From NCBI RefSeq assembly GCF_014205015.1, contig NZ_JACHMO010000001.1:6820001-6884000 (forward strand): 64,000 nt of DNA. Direction: 5' to 3'. Position numbers and translations under genes: made by a program. This stretch comes from Saccharothrix ecbatanensis. Lineage in GTDB: Bacteria; Actinomycetota; Actinomycetes; Mycobacteriales; Pseudonocardiaceae. Below, piece by piece: positions 14,749 to 23,987 of this stretch (within the stretch, counting starts at the first letter, position 1; each line of letters starts with the position of its first letter). Below the pieces are notes generated by a model. It saw only the letters and a program-made list of their open reading frames with translations, did no database searches and was not told the origin of the DNA.

Positions 14749-17715
14749 TCACGGGCCGGGTGATCGGTCGGCTGGTCGTGCGATCGCCGCCGTGGCGCGT
14801 CCGAAGGCCTGCTCCATCCGCTCGACCGACTGCGCCGCCCCGACGTCCCGGTACTCCGCCAGTGCGGGCTCCAGGACGCGCAACGCCTCCTCTGGCCGCC
14901 CCAGGGCGAGGTGCGCCTCCGCGATCGCCGCGACGGCGCCCGGCGTGCCGATGTCCTCGCCGATCTCGCCGAACACCCGGTAGGCCCGTTCGGCCAGGGG
15001 CAACGCCTCGGTGGCGGCGCCGACCGCGAGCTTGACCGTGGCCGCCAGGCTCGACATGTACGCCACCGCCCTCATGTCCTCGAAACCGCTCAACAACTCG
15101 AGGGCGCGGTCGGACACCTCGAGCGCGCGGTCCAGGTCATCGTGGTCCAAGGCGTACCTGGCGATCCGGTAGAGCACGCCGACCTCGGGCAGCGGGTCGC
15201 CGAACTCCCGGGTCAGGGCCAGGGTCTCCTCGAAGCAGGGCAGCGATTCGGCATAGCGACCGGACGCGGCGAGCATCGAGGCCAGCTCGCGCAGGGCCGA
15301 GCAGTAGATCTCCTTGAGACCACTGCGCCTGGCCACGTCAACCGCACGGCGGGCCAGGTCGACGTCCGCTTTCCCGGTGTGCAGGTAGTCGTAGTGGACC
15401 ACCGTCGCGAGGGCGATGGCCTCACCGGGCAGGTCGCCGATCTCCCGGAAACCCTCGGCGCAGTTGGCGATGCTCTCCACCAGCGAGTCATCCAGCACCC
15501 GCTTCGCCAGCTGCGACTGGATGGAGAGTTCCATGCGCCACCACAGCCTGCGCTCGCCGACCACGTCCGCGGTGTCCCTGGCCACCTGGTAGAGCTCGAC
15601 CACGCGGTCGAACGGGATGTAGACGTCGAGGTGGGTCATCATCCGCTCGATCAGGGCGACGACCGGCCCGGCCCAACCGCGCCGGGCGGCCATCTCCACC
15701 GCGTGGACGAGCTGCGTCTGCTCGGCCACGAGCCAGCTCGTCCCGGCCTCCGTCAAGCGGGCGATCTCGGGAGCCGGGAGCAGTCGGGACGGCTCGATCG
15801 GATCCGGCGGCAGCTCGTCGACCGAGGAGGGCACCCAGTGCAACGCGGCGTCCACGAGCGTGGTGAGGGTGTCGATGTAGTCGCGCAGTGCCGCGGTGCT
15901 GCCGTCGTCGTCCCCGGCCAGTTCGGCGGCGTAGACGGCCAGGATGTCGTGCAGCCGGTAACGCGGCTCGCCGGTCGCGTCACAGCCCACGTCCTCCAAC
16001 AGGTTGGCCTCGACCAGCTGCTCCACGGCCTGTTCCTGGTCGTCCAGGCCGGTGAGCGCCTTGACCACCCAGGACGCCACGTCGGTCGCGCCGAGCAGGC
16101 CGAGCCGGCGGAACGCGAGCGCCGCGTCCGGCGGCAGGGCCTCGTAGCTCAGCTCCAGGCTGGCCCGGACCTCCAGGTCGCCCGTCGCCAGCTCGTCCAG
16201 CCTGCGGCGTTCGTCGGCGAGCCGGTCGGCCAGCTTGGCCAGCGGCAACGACCGGCGTGCGGCCAACCTGGCGCCGACGATCCGCAGGGCCAGCGGCAGG
16301 CCGCCGCACGCCTCGACGATCGCCGCCGCGGCCGGGGCCTCCGCCGCTGTCCGGCGTTCGCCGATCATCCGCGACAGCAGGGCGAGGCCCGAGGCAGCCG
16401 CCAGCGGGTGCACCTGGAGGGGACGGATGCCCGGCAGACCGCCGAGCCGGTGGCGGCTGCTGATCAGCACGGCGCTGCTCGCGGTGCCCGGCATGAGGTG
16501 CCGCACCTGGTCGAAGCCCGCGGCGTCGTCCAGGACGAGGAGCACCGCGCGGTCGGCGATGCGGGACCGGAACGCGGCGGCGCGGGTCTCCAGCCGGTCC
16601 GGCATCGCGGCGGGGTTCAAGCCGACCGCCGTCAGCAGCTCGGCCAGCACCTCCGCGGGGTCGCGTGGCGCGGCGCCGGCGCCGTCCAACCGGACGAACA
16701 GCTGTCCGTCCGGGAAGTCCGCGCGCAACTCGTGCGCGATCCGGATCGTCAGGGTGCTCTTGCCGGTGCCGGGCGCGCCGGTGATCGCGACCACCGGCAC
16801 GGCCGTCCGGGACGGGTTGGCGGTGAGCAGCGCCGACGCTTCCGTGCACACGTCGTCGCGCCCGATGAAGTCGGCCGTGTCCGGCGGCAGTTGGCACAGG
16901 GCGGTCCACGGTTTGAGCCTTGGCGTCGGCTCCGCGCCACCGACCAGCACAGTGCGGTGCACGGCGCGCAGGTACTCGCTCGGGTCGACGCCCAGCTCCT
17001 CCGCCAGGAGCTTGCGCACCGCGCTGAACGCGGCCAGCGCCTCGGCCTGCTGGTCGCTGCCGTGCAGGGCGAGCACCAACTGGCCCCAGAACCGCTCGCG
17101 CAGCGGGTACGCCCTGGTCAGCGAGCGCAGTTGGGGAACGAGCCCGCCGAACCGGCCCGCCGTGAGGTCCACCTCGATCCGGCGTTCGAGGACGACCAGC
17201 CGCTCCTCCAGCAACGGCTCGACCTCCGCCGTGTGCAGGACGTCGGACCGCACGTCCGACAGCGGCTCGCCCCGCCACAACGCGAGCGCCTCGGCGTACT
17301 CGCCGTTCGCCGCGAGTCGGCGGAAGCGGTGCAGGTCGAAGGACTCCGGATCGACATCGGCGACGTACCCGTGCGTCACCGTGCGGACCACGTTCGCGTC
17401 ACCCAACGCCTGGCGCAGCCGCCGGACCACCATCTGCAACGTCGCCTTGGCCCGGTCCGGGTTCGGCGCGCCGTCCTCCCACAACCGGTCCACCAACGTG
17501 CCGACCGGAACGGGCTGATTGGCGCGCAACAACAACGTCGCCAACAACACCCGCGCCCGACCCGCCGGAATCGTCAACCGCTCGCCGTCGTGCCAGACCT
17601 CCAGCGGACCGAGCACGTTGAACCGCGTCCCGGTCGACGCGGGGACAGCGGTGGAAGAGGGCGACGGCTGTGCCGGAGGTGCGACGAGCCCGGGTGCCGT
17701 GAACCGAGTCGCCAT
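14749..17715 (-). CDS. AfsR/SARP-family STAND regulator 1
   Basis: The 988-aa protein has a SARP winged-helix DNA-binding domain (32-120, RFNVLGPLEVW) and a bacterial transcriptional activation domain (125-262). An NB-ARC-type NTPase follows, with P-loop GAPGTGKS (313-320), Walker B VLLVLDD (391-397) and GGLPLALRI. The rest is winged-helix and TPR-like repeats. This is the AfsR architecture: an NTP switch that activates transcription on binding a ligand. It is the last of three paralogs and ends 44 bases before the Hsp70-like gene, so it could be co-transcribed into the secretion genes. Its ~30-residue low-complexity N-terminus is absent from the other two. Confidence 0.92.
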   Translation of the reverse strand: MATRFTAPGLVAPPAQPSPSSTAVPASTGTRFNVLGPLEVWHDGERLTIPAGRARVLLATLLLRANQPVPVGTLVDRLWEDGAPNPDRAKATLQMVVRRLRQALGDANVVRTVTHGYVADVDPESFDLHRFRRLAANGEYAEALALWRGEPLSDVRSDVLHTAEVEPLLEERLVVLERRIEVDLTAGRFGGLVPQLRSLTRAYPLRERFWGQLVLALHGSDQQAEALAAFSAVRKLLAEELGVDPSEYLRAVHRTVLVGGAEPTPRLKPWTALCQLPPDTADFIGRDDVCTEASALLTANPSRTAVPVVAITGAPGTGKSTLTIRIAHELRADFPDGQLFVRLDGAGAAPRDPAEVLAELLTAVGLNPAAMPDRLETRAAAFRSRIADRAVLLVLDDAAGFDQVRHLMPGTASSAVLISSRHRLGGLPGIRPLQVHPLAAASGLALLSRMIGERRTAAEAPAAAAIVEACGGLPLALRIVGARLAARRSLPLAKLADRLADERRRLDELATGDLEVRASLELSYEALPPDAALAFRRLGLLGATDVASWVVKALTGLDDQEQAVEQLVEANLLEDVGCDATGEPRYRLHDILAVYAAELAGDDDGSTAALRDYIDTLTTLVDAALHWVPSSVDELPPDPIEPSRLLPAPEIARLTEAGTSWLVAEQTQLVHAVEMAARRGWAGPVVALIERMMTHLDVYIPFDRVVELYQVARDTADVVGERRLWWRMELSIQSQLAKRVLDDSLVESIANCAEGFREIGDLPGEAIALATVVHYDYLHTGKADVDLARRAVDVARRSGLKEIYCSALRELASMLAASGRYAESLPCFEETLALTREFGDPLPEVGVLYRIARYALDHDDLDRALEVSDRALELLSGFEDMRAVAYMSSLAATVKLAVGAATEALPLAERAYRVFGEIGEDIGTPGAVAAIAEAHLALGRPEEALRVLEPALAEYRDVGAAQSVERMEQAFGRATAAIARPADRSPGP

Positions 17716-17811
17716 ACCCCTCCTTGGACAATCCCACTTTACGACTTTCGGCCGTGGCGCGAGTACAGCGGAACCGTGCCCAAGGGGTCGCGGTAGGCGA
17801 TCCCAGGTGCA

Positions 17812-20520
17812 CTACAACCCCCTCAACCGCACACGGATCCGGTTGGCCGCCGCGGACGTCTCGGGCCACAACGCCAGCGCCTCCGTCAGGCACTCCCGCG
17901 CACCCGCCACGTCACCCATCGCCGCCAACGTCCGGGCCAGGTTGTCCAGCGCCGCAGCCTCGGTGGTGTGATCGCGCGCCTCGACGGCCTTCGCCTGGGC
18001 ACTGCGGTACGCCCGCACCGCGTCGTCCACCCGACCGGCGGCGGCGAGCGCGTTCCCGTAGTTGTCCAGGAAACGCCCCATGACGACCGGGTCGTCGGTG
18101 CCTTCCACCAACCGCAGCGCCTCCAGGCTCACCGCGACCGCCTCGTCGCCACGCCCGCAGGCCGCCAACGCGCCGGACAGCGTGTTCAGCGTGATGGCCT
18201 CCCCCAGCCGTTCACCGACCTCGACCAGGATGCGCCGCGACTCCTCCAGCAGCCCGATCCCCTTCTCCGACTCCTGCCGGCGGAGGTGGCAGATGGCGAG
18301 CGCGTTCAACGCCAGCCCTTCGCCCCGCCTGTCGCCGGTCGCCCGGCGGATGTCCAGGACCTCGTGGCAGAGGGGGATCGCGTCGTCGTACCGCTCGGCA
18401 TCGCCGTAGGTCACGGCCAACGCGTGCGCCGTGAACGACCGCGCAGTCGGGTCGTCGATCGTGTGCGCCGCCGCGATCGCGATCTCCAACACGGGAATGG
18501 ATTCGGCGAACCTCTTGGCGAGGTCGAAAAAGGCCCATTGCGCCACCGGGAGTCGCCACGCGTACTCGACAAAACCGGATTCCGCCGCGCACCTCGTCGC
18601 GGCGGCCAGGTTCGCCTGTTCGACTTCACACCACTCCAGCGCCTGCCGACGATCGGCGAACTCCAGCGCCCGCTCGCGCGACGTGCCGGTGCTGACGTCG
18701 GGACGAAGGCTGCGAAGCAACGCGGTCGCGTTGAGCGAGGTGTCGATGTAGAAGTCCAACAGGCGGCGCATCGCCGCGCGCCGCGTCTCCTCGTCGTCCT
18801 CCGCGAGCGCCTTGGCCGCGGCGTACTCGCGCAGCAGGTCGTGCGACGTGAAACGGCCCGCCGCCGGCTGCCGCACCAGGTTCGCCCGCACCAACGTGCC
18901 GAGCAGCCGCCGCGCGCCGACGACGTCGCAGCCGAGCAGCGCGGCAGCCGCCGCGGTCGAGATGTCGTCACCCGGCACCATGCCGAGCAACCGGAAAGCC
19001 GCACGGGCGTCCGCGGCCAGCCCCACGTACGACAAGTCGAACGCGGCACGCATGGCGAGTTGTTCGTCCCCCTCGATGGCCAGCGCGTCCAGGCGGTCCT
19101 CACCCCGCAGTTCACCGACGTAGCGGGCGAGGTCGAGGGCCGGCCGGCCGGCCAGGTGCGCGCCCGCGATCCGCAACGCGAGGGGCCAGTGGGCGCACGT
19201 CTCGGCCAGGTCCGCCGCCGCCTCGGGCGCCGCGTCGAGCACTTCGACACCCAGCACCCCGCCCAACAGCGCCAACGACTCGTGCGGACGCAGGGGCTCG
19301 ATGACGAACGACCGGGCGCCGTCGCCGGCGACCAGCCCCGGCAGACCCTCCCGACTCGTCACCAGGACCGCGCAACGGGGATGCCCCGGCAACAGCAGCC
19401 GCACGTCGTCCGCCTGGCGCACGTTGTCCAGCAACACCAGCACCCGCCGGTCCCCGAGCAGCGACCGGTACAGCGCCACCTGCTCCTCCGGGTCACCCGG
19501 GACGTCCTCGGCGGCGATCCCCAACGCCCGGAGGAACCGCGGCAGCACGACCGTGGCGGTGACCGCGGACGAAGGCGAATAGCCGCGCAGGTCCGCGAAG
19601 AGCTGCCCGTCGGGGAAATCGTCCAGCAGCAGGCGGGCGACGTGCACCGCCAGCGCCGTCTTGCCGATGCCCGGCGCCCCGGAGATCAACGCGAGCGGCA
19701 CGCGGGCGCCGTCCGCCGACAGCAGGGCGGTCAACTCCGCCACCACCTCGGCGCGACCGACGAACTCGGGCACGGGCGGCAGTTGGCGCGGCACCACGCC
19801 GCTCGACCGTTCCGGCGCCACCCGGCCCGCCAGCACCGCGGCGTGCAGCTCCCGGAGCGCACGACCGGGGTCGATCCCCAGCTCGTCCGCCAGCCTCGCC
19901 CGCACCGCCTCGTACGCCGCCAACGCGTCAGCCTGCTGACCGGCGCCGTGCAGCGCACGCACCAGCTGACCCCAGAACCGCTCGTGCAACGGGTACCGGG
20001 CGGTGAGCACCCGCAGCTCGGGCACGACGTCGAGCGACCGCCCGGCGTCGAGGTCGGCTTCGACCCGCTTCTCGGTCACCGCGAGGTGTTCCTCCAGCAG
20101 CGGGGCGACCTCGTCGCGGTGCAGCGAATCCGACCGCACGTCCGACAGCGGCTCACCGCGCCACAACGCCAACGCCTCGGCGTACCGGCGCGCCTCCACC
20201 AACTCCCGGTAGCGGTGCAGGTCCAAGCTCCCCGGCGGCACGTCGGCGACGTACCCACCGGCGGCCGTGCGCACGACCTGGACCGACCCCAGCGCCTGCC
20301 GCAACCGCCGCACGACCATGTGCAGCGTCGCCTTGGCCCGTGACGGGTCGGGCGGCGTGCCGTCCCACAGCCAGTCGACCAGGACGTCGACCGGGACGAC
20401 CCGGTTGGCGCGCAACAACAACGCGGCCAGCAGGATGCGCGCGCGTCCGGCCGGGATCGGCACGACCCGGCCGTCGACCTTCACCTCCAGCGGTCCGAGG
20501 ACACCTAGTTCGACCGACAC
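17812..20520 (-). CDS. AfsR/SARP-family STAND regulator 2
   Basis: This about 902-aa paralog of its neighbours has a SARP domain (VELGVLGPLEVKVDG at the start), BTAD, NB-ARC with ISGAPGIGKTA and VLVLLDN, and C-terminal TPRs (ALNALAICHLRR, AAALDNLARTLA). GTG at 20520 is preferred because GAGG lies 6 bases upstream; an in-frame GTG at 20544 would add 8 residues without a visible ribosome site. A CTCAC-repeat promoter box (20571-20616) sits just upstream and is shared with regulator 3. It is separated from regulator 1 by 96 bases. Confidence 0.92.
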   Translation of the reverse strand: MSVELGVLGPLEVKVDGRVVPIPAGRARILLAALLLRANRVVPVDVLVDWLWDGTPPDPSRAKATLHMVVRRLRQALGSVQVVRTAAGGYVADVPPGSLDLHRYRELVEARRYAEALALWRGEPLSDVRSDSLHRDEVAPLLEEHLAVTEKRVEADLDAGRSLDVVPELRVLTARYPLHERFWGQLVRALHGAGQQADALAAYEAVRARLADELGIDPGRALRELHAAVLAGRVAPERSSGVVPRQLPPVPEFVGRAEVVAELTALLSADGARVPLALISGAPGIGKTALAVHVARLLLDDFPDGQLFADLRGYSPSSAVTATVVLPRFLRALGIAAEDVPGDPEEQVALYRSLLGDRRVLVLLDNVRQADDVRLLLPGHPRCAVLVTSREGLPGLVAGDGARSFVIEPLRPHESLALLGGVLGVEVLDAAPEAAADLAETCAHWPLALRIAGAHLAGRPALDLARYVGELRGEDRLDALAIEGDEQLAMRAAFDLSYVGLAADARAAFRLLGMVPGDDISTAAAAALLGCDVVGARRLLGTLVRANLVRQPAAGRFTSHDLLREYAAAKALAEDDEETRRAAMRRLLDFYIDTSLNATALLRSLRPDVSTGTSRERALEFADRRQALEWCEVEQANLAAATRCAAESGFVEYAWRLPVAQWAFFDLAKRFAESIPVLEIAIAAAHTIDDPTARSFTAHALAVTYGDAERYDDAIPLCHEVLDIRRATGDRRGEGLALNALAICHLRRQESEKGIGLLEESRRILVEVGERLGEAITLNTLSGALAACGRGDEAVAVSLEALRLVEGTDDPVVMGRFLDNYGNALAAAGRVDDAVRAYRSAQAKAVEARDHTTEAAALDNLARTLAAMGDVAGARECLTEALALWPETSAAANRIRVRLRGL

Positions 20521-20570
20521 GACCCACCTCGACCCCACCGACACGGCACACCGGCATCGTGACAGCGCGG

Positions 20571-20616
20571 CGTGAGTGGACTGTGAGGGCCACCGGTCAC
20601 AGTGGACACGTTCACC
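20571..20616 (-). promoter_or_regulatory. Conserved SARP-type box upstream of regulator 2
   Basis: On the coding strand GGTGAACG (20616-20609), CACTGTG (20604-20598), CTCACAG, a TCCA spacer and CTCACGC occur in order. The two CTCAC heptamers are 11 bp apart, the spacing typical of SARP binding sites. The same ordered elements occur upstream of regulator 3. Confidence 0.5.
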
Positions 20617-20737
20617 GCCGGCACCCCAACGGGGTGCACCGGACCGGCAGTCCGATCAAGGGGGGAATGCCGGCCCGGGCCGCCGGTGGGTCGTCGGGGG
20701 GCGACGCACCGGGGCGACCCCGCGCCGGGGTGACGGC

Positions 20738-20787
20738 CGGTCCCGCGGGGTCCTCGACACCTCTCCGTCGAGGGCCCCACGGGACCG
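20738..20787 (-). terminator. Terminator of regulator 3
   Basis: CGGTCCCG-(C)-GGGGTCCTCGAC pairs with GTCGAGGGCCCC-(A)-CGGGACCG around ACCTCTCC. The stem is 20 bp with a single mismatch and lies 12 bases after the stop codon at 20800. Confidence 0.8.
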
Positions 20788-20799
20788 AAACAGCAGTCG

Positions 20800-23559
20800 T
20801 CACGGCAGACCGTCCACTTTCACCCGCACGGACTCCGCGGTGCCGTGGCCCAAGTCGTCCAGGATCACCAACGCCTCCTGCCACACCGCACGCGCCGCGT
20901 CGTGGTCACCGGCCACCACGTACGTGTCGCCGAGCCGTTCGAGCGTCGCGGCCTCCTCGTAGCGGTCGCCGCTCTCCCGGTACCTCGGCAGCGCCGCCTG
21001 GTAGCAGCGGACGGCCTCGGCCAGGTCGTGCATGCGGTGGTGGATGTAGCCGAGGCTGTCCCACGTCGCGGCCTCCGCCAGCACGTCGTTCACCTCGCGG
21101 AACAGCACCAGGGCCCGGCCGCAGTCGGCCAACGCGCGGTGCAGGTCCTCGCCGAGCATCGCCCTGGCCCAGCCGACGGCGTTCAGCGCCCTGGCCGTGC
21201 CCGCGCGATCACCCAGCGCCTCGAACACCTCCAGTGCCTGCTCCGCGTGGTGCAGGGCGTCGTGCAGCCGGTCCGCCGCCTCGTACAGGCCGGCGAGGTG
21301 GCGGTGGATGTGCGCCTGGCTCTGCCGGTCGCCCAACTCCCGGGCCAGCTCCAGCGCCGCGGTCAGGTTGGCCTCGGACGCGGCGAACCGGCGCAGCGGG
21401 ATCATGATCCGGCCCAGGCCGCGGTGCGTCGAGGCCAGCGCGACCCGGTCGTCCAGCCGCTTCGCCGCGGCCAACGCGATCTCCAGGCACCTCGCCTGCT
21501 CGTGCCAGAACGAGCGCAGCCGGGCGAACGCCGTGGTGGTCCACGCCAGCTGCCAGGCGTGCGTGTCGAAACCGTGCGCGGCGGCGTGACCGACCGCGGC
21601 CATCAGCGACCCGTGCTCGATCTGGAACCACGCCAGCGCGTCGGCCCGCTCGGTCAGCTCCGGCACGACCACGCCGGGCGCCGGATCGGCGAACGCGATC
21701 TCCTCACGCTGCGAGTACAGCAGCCGGTCGGCGTTGTTGGCGGTGTGCAGGTAGTGGTCGAGCACCCGGCGCATGGCGTCACGCAGACCGCTCTGGTCCT
21801 CATGCGCAACAGCGAGATCACGGGCGCACGCGTGCACCAGGTCGTGCAACGCGAAGCGGCCCGGCACCTGCTCCGAGATCAGGTGCAGCCGGCTCAGCTC
21901 GCCCATCAGCCGACGGGCCTCGCGCGGGGGCACACCGGACAGGCTCGCCGCCGCCGGTATCGACACCTCCCGGCCGGCGTGCACGCCGAGCAGCAGGAAC
22001 ATCCGGGCCGCCGGCGGGCTCAGCCGCTCGTAGGACCAGGAGAACACCGTCTTGACGCTGGCCGTCGCGTCCCCCGTGTCCAGCGCTTCCAGCCGGGTCC
22101 GCTCGTCGGCCAGCTCGCCCGCCAACGCCCGCAGCCGGAAGTCCGGGTGCGCCGCCGCCCGAGCCGCGACCACCGACAGCGCCAACGGCAGGCCCGCGCA
22201 GTGCCCGATCAGCTCGCGCACCGCGTCCGGCTCCGCGGCCACCCGCTCCCGGCCGAGCTGCCGCTCCAGCAGCGCCGTCGCGTCCTCGTCCGACAGCACG
22301 TCCAGCGGCAACGGCCGCGCGCCCTCGCGCACCACCAGCCCGTCGAGCTGGTTCCGGCTGGTCACCAGCGCCAGGCAGCGCGAACCGCTGGGCAGCAGCG
22401 GGCGCACCTGCTCGCTGTCCGCGGCGTTGTCCAGCACCACCAGCACCCGGCGCTCCGCCAGCAGGCTCCGGTACAGCCCGACCTTCTCGTCCAACCCGGA
22501 CGGAACCCTGTCCCGTGCCACCCCCAACGCCCCGAGGAAGCCGCGCAACGCCTCGTCCGGGCTCATCGGCACGCCGGTCGGGTCGAACCCGCGCAGGTTC
22601 ACGTAGAGCTGGCCGTCGGGGAACCGGTTGCGGCTCTGCCCCGCCCAGTGCAATGCCAACGTCGTCTTGCCGACGCCCGCCGTGCCGTTGATCGCGGAGA
22701 TCACCACCGTGCCGCCCGCCGGAGACGTGTCCAGCAGCGCCCACAACGCGTTCAGCTCGTGCTCGCGCCCGACGAAGAACCGCGTGTGCATCGGCAGCTG
22801 CCGCGGCGCGGGCGTGCCCGACCCGTTCGGCGAGTTCGGCGTGCGCACGGTGATGTCCGGTGCGGCGGTGAGGATCCGCTGGTGCAGCTCCTGCAACCGC
22901 GGGCCCGGGTCGACGCCAAGCTGCTCGGCCAGCAACTCGGCGACCGAGCGGTAGGCGGCCAGCGCCTCGGCCTGCCGGTCCGATCTGGACAGCGCCTCCA
23001 TCAGCTGACCCCAGAACCGTTCCCGCAACGGGTGCTCGCGGGTCAGCGAACGCAACTCCGGCACCACCTCGGCGGCCCGGCCCGCGGCCAGGTCGGCGTC
23101 GAGCCTGCGTTCCAGCGCGTCGAGGCGTTCCTCCAGCAGCGGCACCACGTCCTCGCCGTGCAGCACGTCCGACGGCACGTCCGACAGCGGCGCGCCCCGC
23201 CACAGGTCGAGCGCCTCGGTGAACCGGTCCCGGCCGACCAGGTCGCGGAACCGGTGCAGGTCCAGCGCGCCCGGCGGCACGTCCGCCGCGTACCCGCCGG
23301 TGGCCGTCCGCACCACGTTCGCCGCGCCGAGCGACTGGCGCAGCCGCGTGACCACCATGTGCAGGGTCGCCCTGGTGCGGGCCGGGTTCACCGACCGGCC
23401 GTCCCACAGCCGGTCGACGAGGTCGTCCATCGGGACCACGCGGCCGGCGCGCAGCAGCAGGCTGGCCAGCAGCACCCGCGCCTTGCCCGTCGGCAGTGGC
23501 ACCTGCCTGCCGCCGTGCCAGACCTCAAGGGGCCCGAGCACCTTGAACTCAGTCTTCAC
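20800..23559 (-). CDS. AfsR/SARP-family STAND regulator 3
   Basis: The 919-aa protein begins MKTEFKVLGPLEVW directly at the SARP winged helix, after a good GGGGAGG ribosome site. BTAD fills about residues 95-240. The NB-ARC has NGTAGVGKTT near 290-300, VLVVLDNA and CAGLPLALSV, and TPR-like repeats occupy the last third (AGLYEAADRLHDALHHAEQA). It has its own strong terminator and a 428-bp upstream region with two groups of CTCAC repeats. The signal it senses cannot be told from the sequence. Confidence 0.92.
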   Translation of the reverse strand: MKTEFKVLGPLEVWHGGRQVPLPTGKARVLLASLLLRAGRVVPMDDLVDRLWDGRSVNPARTRATLHMVVTRLRQSLGAANVVRTATGGYAADVPPGALDLHRFRDLVGRDRFTEALDLWRGAPLSDVPSDVLHGEDVVPLLEERLDALERRLDADLAAGRAAEVVPELRSLTREHPLRERFWGQLMEALSRSDRQAEALAAYRSVAELLAEQLGVDPGPRLQELHQRILTAAPDITVRTPNSPNGSGTPAPRQLPMHTRFFVGREHELNALWALLDTSPAGGTVVISAINGTAGVGKTTLALHWAGQSRNRFPDGQLYVNLRGFDPTGVPMSPDEALRGFLGALGVARDRVPSGLDEKVGLYRSLLAERRVLVVLDNAADSEQVRPLLPSGSRCLALVTSRNQLDGLVVREGARPLPLDVLSDEDATALLERQLGRERVAAEPDAVRELIGHCAGLPLALSVVAARAAAHPDFRLRALAGELADERTRLEALDTGDATASVKTVFSWSYERLSPPAARMFLLLGVHAGREVSIPAAASLSGVPPREARRLMGELSRLHLISEQVPGRFALHDLVHACARDLAVAHEDQSGLRDAMRRVLDHYLHTANNADRLLYSQREEIAFADPAPGVVVPELTERADALAWFQIEHGSLMAAVGHAAAHGFDTHAWQLAWTTTAFARLRSFWHEQARCLEIALAAAKRLDDRVALASTHRGLGRIMIPLRRFAASEANLTAALELARELGDRQSQAHIHRHLAGLYEAADRLHDALHHAEQALEVFEALGDRAGTARALNAVGWARAMLGEDLHRALADCGRALVLFREVNDVLAEAATWDSLGYIHHRMHDLAEAVRCYQAALPRYRESGDRYEEAATLERLGDTYVVAGDHDAARAVWQEALVILDDLGHGTAESVRVKVDGLP

Positions 23560-23593
23560 GCGCCTCCCCCTCGGTCCGGCCGCGGCACGCCCG

Positions 23594-23620
23594 GTGAGGC
23601 GACCGTGGCCCGCTTGTGAG
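23594..23620 (-). promoter_or_regulatory. Paired CTCAC repeats near the regulator 3 start
   Basis: GTGAG on the plus strand at 23594-23598 and 23616-23620 gives two CTCAC repeats on the coding strand, spaced 22 bp (two 11-bp steps), 35-61 bases upstream of the start. This may be a second SARP-type site. Confidence 0.35.
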
Positions 23621-23752
23621 GGATGCTCACCGGGAGCGTTCCCAGCGGCACCTCACCCCCGGGATTCCCACTACGCGGAGTGCGTCGCCACCGCCACTTC
23701 CGTCACATGCAGGCCGGAGCATAGAGCAGCGAGCCGCCATCGGAGAGGTCAC

Positions 23753-23799
23753 CGTGAGGCGAATGTGAGAGGCGCCCGGCACAGTGACCGGCGTTCACC
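23753..23799 (-). promoter_or_regulatory. Conserved SARP-type box upstream of regulator 3
   Basis: On the coding strand GGTGAACG (23799-23792), CACTGTG (23786-23780), CTCACAT, a TCGC spacer and CTCACGG follow the same order and 11-bp spacing as at 20571-20616. Here the box is about 194 bases from the start codon. Confidence 0.5.
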
Positions 23800-23947
23800 A
23801 CGGGCCGACGCCCGGGCGCGCACCCTCCGTCCGCTCAGCGCGAAACTCCGAACCTTCGACGCCAGAACGCCAAAACCGCCTAAAACGCCCAAAAAACCCA
23901 AGGCAGCACGGCGGCACCCGGAACGCCCGAAACTCCGCGAAACGCGA

Positions 23948-23971
23948 AAGGCCCCGCCGAAGCAGGGCCTT
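23948..23971 (-). terminator. Terminator of eccC
   Basis: AAGGCCC and GGGCCTT pair around a 10-base loop 16 bases after the eccC stop. On the minus strand the stem is followed by TCGCGTTTCG, a weak T-rich end. Confidence 0.65.
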
Positions 23972-23987
23972 CCACGGTGTCCGGGGA

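Larger units (their letters stand above)
23560..23987. other. 428-bp gap between regulator 3 and eccC
   Basis: No gene is seen. It holds, from left to right, paired GTGAG (CTCAC on the coding strand) repeats (23594-23620), the conserved box (23753-23799), a stretch weakly like the 22-bp repeat (CGCGAAACTCCGAACCTTC, 23839-23857), three A-tracts phased by 9-10 bp (23872, 23882, 23891) and the eccC terminator. Confidence 0.7.

Noticed and set aside
14911..23619. Long plus-strand open frames antisense to all three regulators
   Set aside because: They mirror the real regulator genes frame by frame, are rich in R/Q/H/V and have no recognisable domains or ribosome sites.
23839..23857. Third copy of the 22-bp repeat family
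   Set aside because: Similarity is only partial and the tandem 22-bp period is missing; kept as a weak hint, not called as a repeat.
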